Assembly: GCA_030673895.1 (NCBI GenBank)
Contig: JAUTCR010000062.1
Span: forward strand, 1-64,000
Source: Verrucomicrobiota bacterium JB023
Lineage (GTDB): Bacteria; Verrucomicrobiota; Verrucomicrobiia; Verrucomicrobiales; Akkermansiaceae
Reading direction: 5' to 3'
Length of the DNA: 64,000 bases
In this document: positions 62,746-64,000 of the stretch, piece by piece
Position numbering within the stretch: the first letter of the stretch is position 1
Layout of the letters: each line of letters starts with the position of its first letter
Made by a program: the position numbers and the translations under genes
Notes under the pieces: generated by a model
The model's input: only the letters and a program-made list of their open reading frames with translations
Databases searched by the model: none
What the model was told of the DNA's origin: nothing

Positions 62746-63888
62746 ATGAAACTGCTTCTACCCGCCTTCTTCGCCTTCGCTTCAGTCTCCCTCTTTGCCC
62801 AAGAAGAGGTGAAAACCCTCAGCATCGGAGCGGAAGCGCCGTCCTTCACCTTGCCCGGCACCGATGGGCAGGATCATTCCCTTTCTGACTTCTCCGAGGC
62901 GAAGGCCTTGGTGGTTGTCTTCACCTGCAATCACTGCCCCGATGCCCGGGCGGCACGGGATAAAGTGAAAACCATCCATGCGGACTATCAGGATGACGGA
63001 GTCGCGCTCATTGCCATCTCGGGGAATGACGAGAAGGCTCTCCGCCTCGATGAAATCGGCTACTCTGTCTATGGCGACTCCTTTGAGGACATGAAGAAGG
63101 TCGCCGAGGAGGAGAATTACCAATTCCCCTACCTCTATGATGGCGAAAAGCAGGACGTCAGCCGGGCCTACGGAGCCGTCTCCACACCCCATGTTTTCGT
63201 CTTCGATGCCGATCGCAAGCTGACCTACACCGGCCGGATTGACGACGCCCGCCGCAAGACCGAAGAGACCGGCCGCCTCTACCTCCGCGAAGCCATCGAG
63301 GCCACCTTGAAGGGCGAGAAGCCCGCCACCGAGACAACACGTCCCTTCGGCTGCTCCACCAAGTGGTCCTACAAGCGGGATAGCGTGACCAAAGCCAACG
63401 AGCGGTGGGCCGCCCTGCCCGTCACCCTCTCCGAACTCACCGAAGAAGGAGCCAAAGAGCTGGCAAAGAACGAGACCGACAAGCTGCGCGTGATCAACTT
63501 CTGGGCCACCACCTGTGGCCCCTGTGTGGCAGAATTCCCGGACTTGATTGAAACCTACCGCCGCTTCCAGACCCGCGACTTCGAGCTCATCACCATCAGC
63601 ACGGATCCTGTGGACGAAAAGGCGAAGGTGGAATCCTTCCTCAAGAAGCAGCAGGCCGCGCTTTCCCCTCGCACCGTGGACTCGGTGAAGGAAGAGGGAC
63701 GGGAGTCCAACAACTACCTCTACACGGGGGACAATCTCGACAAGCTTGCCGAAGCCATTGATGCCGACTGGAATGGGGCACTACCTCACACAGTGATCAT
63801 CGCGCCCGGCGGCGAAATTGTCTGGAGCCACACAGGAAAATTCGATCCCGTCGAGCTCCGCCGTGCCATCGTCAAGGGACTTGAATAA
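62746..63888 (+). CDS. Exported protein with two redoxin domains
   Basis: This 380-residue exported protein has a signal peptide (about 1-18) and two thioredoxin-fold domains. The first (about 25-190) is of AhpC/TSA or Redoxin type with TCNHCPDAR (C61, C64); the second (about 215-375) is thioredoxin-like with TTCGPCVAEF (C257, C260). Two-step thiol relay within one chain is plausible (inference). Similar proteins are common in Planctomycetes and Verrucomicrobia. The probable ZIP transporter gene follows 46 bp downstream. Confidence 0.9.
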   Translation: MKLLLPAFFAFASVSLFAQEEVKTLSIGAEAPSFTLPGTDGQDHSLSDFSEAKALVVVFTCNHCPDARAARDKVKTIHADYQDDGVALIAISGNDEKALRLDEIGYSVYGDSFEDMKKVAEEENYQFPYLYDGEKQDVSRAYGAVSTPHVFVFDADRKLTYTGRIDDARRKTEETGRLYLREAIEATLKGEKPATETTRPFGCSTKWSYKRDSVTKANERWAALPVTLSELTEEGAKELAKNETDKLRVINFWATTCGPCVAEFPDLIETYRRFQTRDFELITISTDPVDEKAKVESFLKKQQAALSPRTVDSVKEEGRESNNYLYTGDNLDKLAEAIDADWNGALPHTVIIAPGGEIVWSHTGKFDPVELRRAIVKGLE

Positions 63889-63934
63889 AGGAGGTTGACA
63901 GCAAAAGCATCAATCCGAGCTTGGCGCATCAATC

Positions 63935-64000
63935 ATGAGTGCGCTCCCGGAATGGCTGGTCATCCTCATCATGACCCTTGGGGCGGGCCTCTCGATCCCT
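63935..64000 (+). CDS. Start of a probable ZIP-family metal transporter (cut by the window end)
   Basis: Only the first 22 codons are in the window. They read MSALPEWLVILIMTLGAG and continue LSIP, a first membrane helix with the GAGLSIP pattern often seen at the start of ZIP-family zinc/iron transporters. The call rests on this short segment and on the absence of a stop. Confidence 0.4.
   Translation, partial: MSALPEWLVILIMTLGAGLSIP

Overview
The window is chromosomal DNA of moderately high G+C from a Verrucomicrobiota bacterium, most likely of the Verrucomicrobiales. The clues are a PVC-type beta-propeller/HEAT/cytochrome c protein, a DUF1080 protein, the long form of IspG, a GH128-centred modular secreted enzyme with the C-terminal region common in this phylum, and very many exported proteins of unknown role. 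The assignment is inferred from gene content, because no rRNA lies in the window. I found no tRNA, CRISPR array or insertion sequence.

Layout. 1-2.9 kb: an integron-like cassette array read on the minus strand. Five imperfect palindromes resembling attC sites separate three small genes (two exported proteins, one membrane protein) and two copies of a 473-bp non-coding repeat that behaves like a cassette itself. No integrase is present. 3.2-8.5 kb: a Wzz-like protein, argF, two translationally coupled NAGPA-domain genes, trpA and divergent trxB. 8.9-14.3 kb: exported proteins, including a Tat-exported vanadium haloperoxidase-like enzyme and a three-gene module of unknown secreted proteins. 14.4-19.5 kb: rsgA, fabH, a GT4 glycosyltransferase and a GT2 glycosyltransferase fused to a response-regulator receiver domain. 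19.8-33.5 kb: an LprI-like protein, the PVC cytochrome protein, the 1588-residue GH128 protein, a double-TM2 protein, a DUF1080 protein, an L,D-transpeptidase, hflX and a thioredoxin lipoprotein. 33.6-40.4 kb: the complete F-type ATP synthase operon atpBEFHAGDC on the minus strand, with a putative promoter, a long palindrome upstream and a terminator. 40.5-50.7 kb: msrB, mlaE, an HU gene, a DUF1287 gene, a CBM9-like gene, a GT9 gene, clpS with a DUF2017 partner, ispG, a left-handed beta-helix protein, a candidate two-selenocysteine HMA-domain protein and menD. 50.7-64 kb: a Verrucomicrobia-type unknown pair behind menD, a half-length aldehyde dehydrogenase, a BaiN/HI0933-type flavoprotein, recA with a LexA-like box, tandem thioredoxin-fold proteins, a SOUL-type lipoprotein, miaB, a trypsin-like protease, a double-redoxin protein and the start of a probable ZIP transporter.

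How it fits together. The core is housekeeping: energy (ATP synthase, menaquinone), isoprenoids, arginine and tryptophan synthesis, fatty acid initiation, ribosome maturation and DNA repair. It is laid over a large envelope programme. Thiol/selenol redox chemistry in the periplasm recurs: trxB, msrB, four exported thioredoxin-fold proteins and the candidate selenoprotein.

The two most notable observations are (1) the cassette array with its interleaved non-coding cassettes and (2) a gene with two in-frame TGA codons, each exactly at the metal-site cysteine of one of two tandem HMA domains and each followed by a SECIS-like hairpin.
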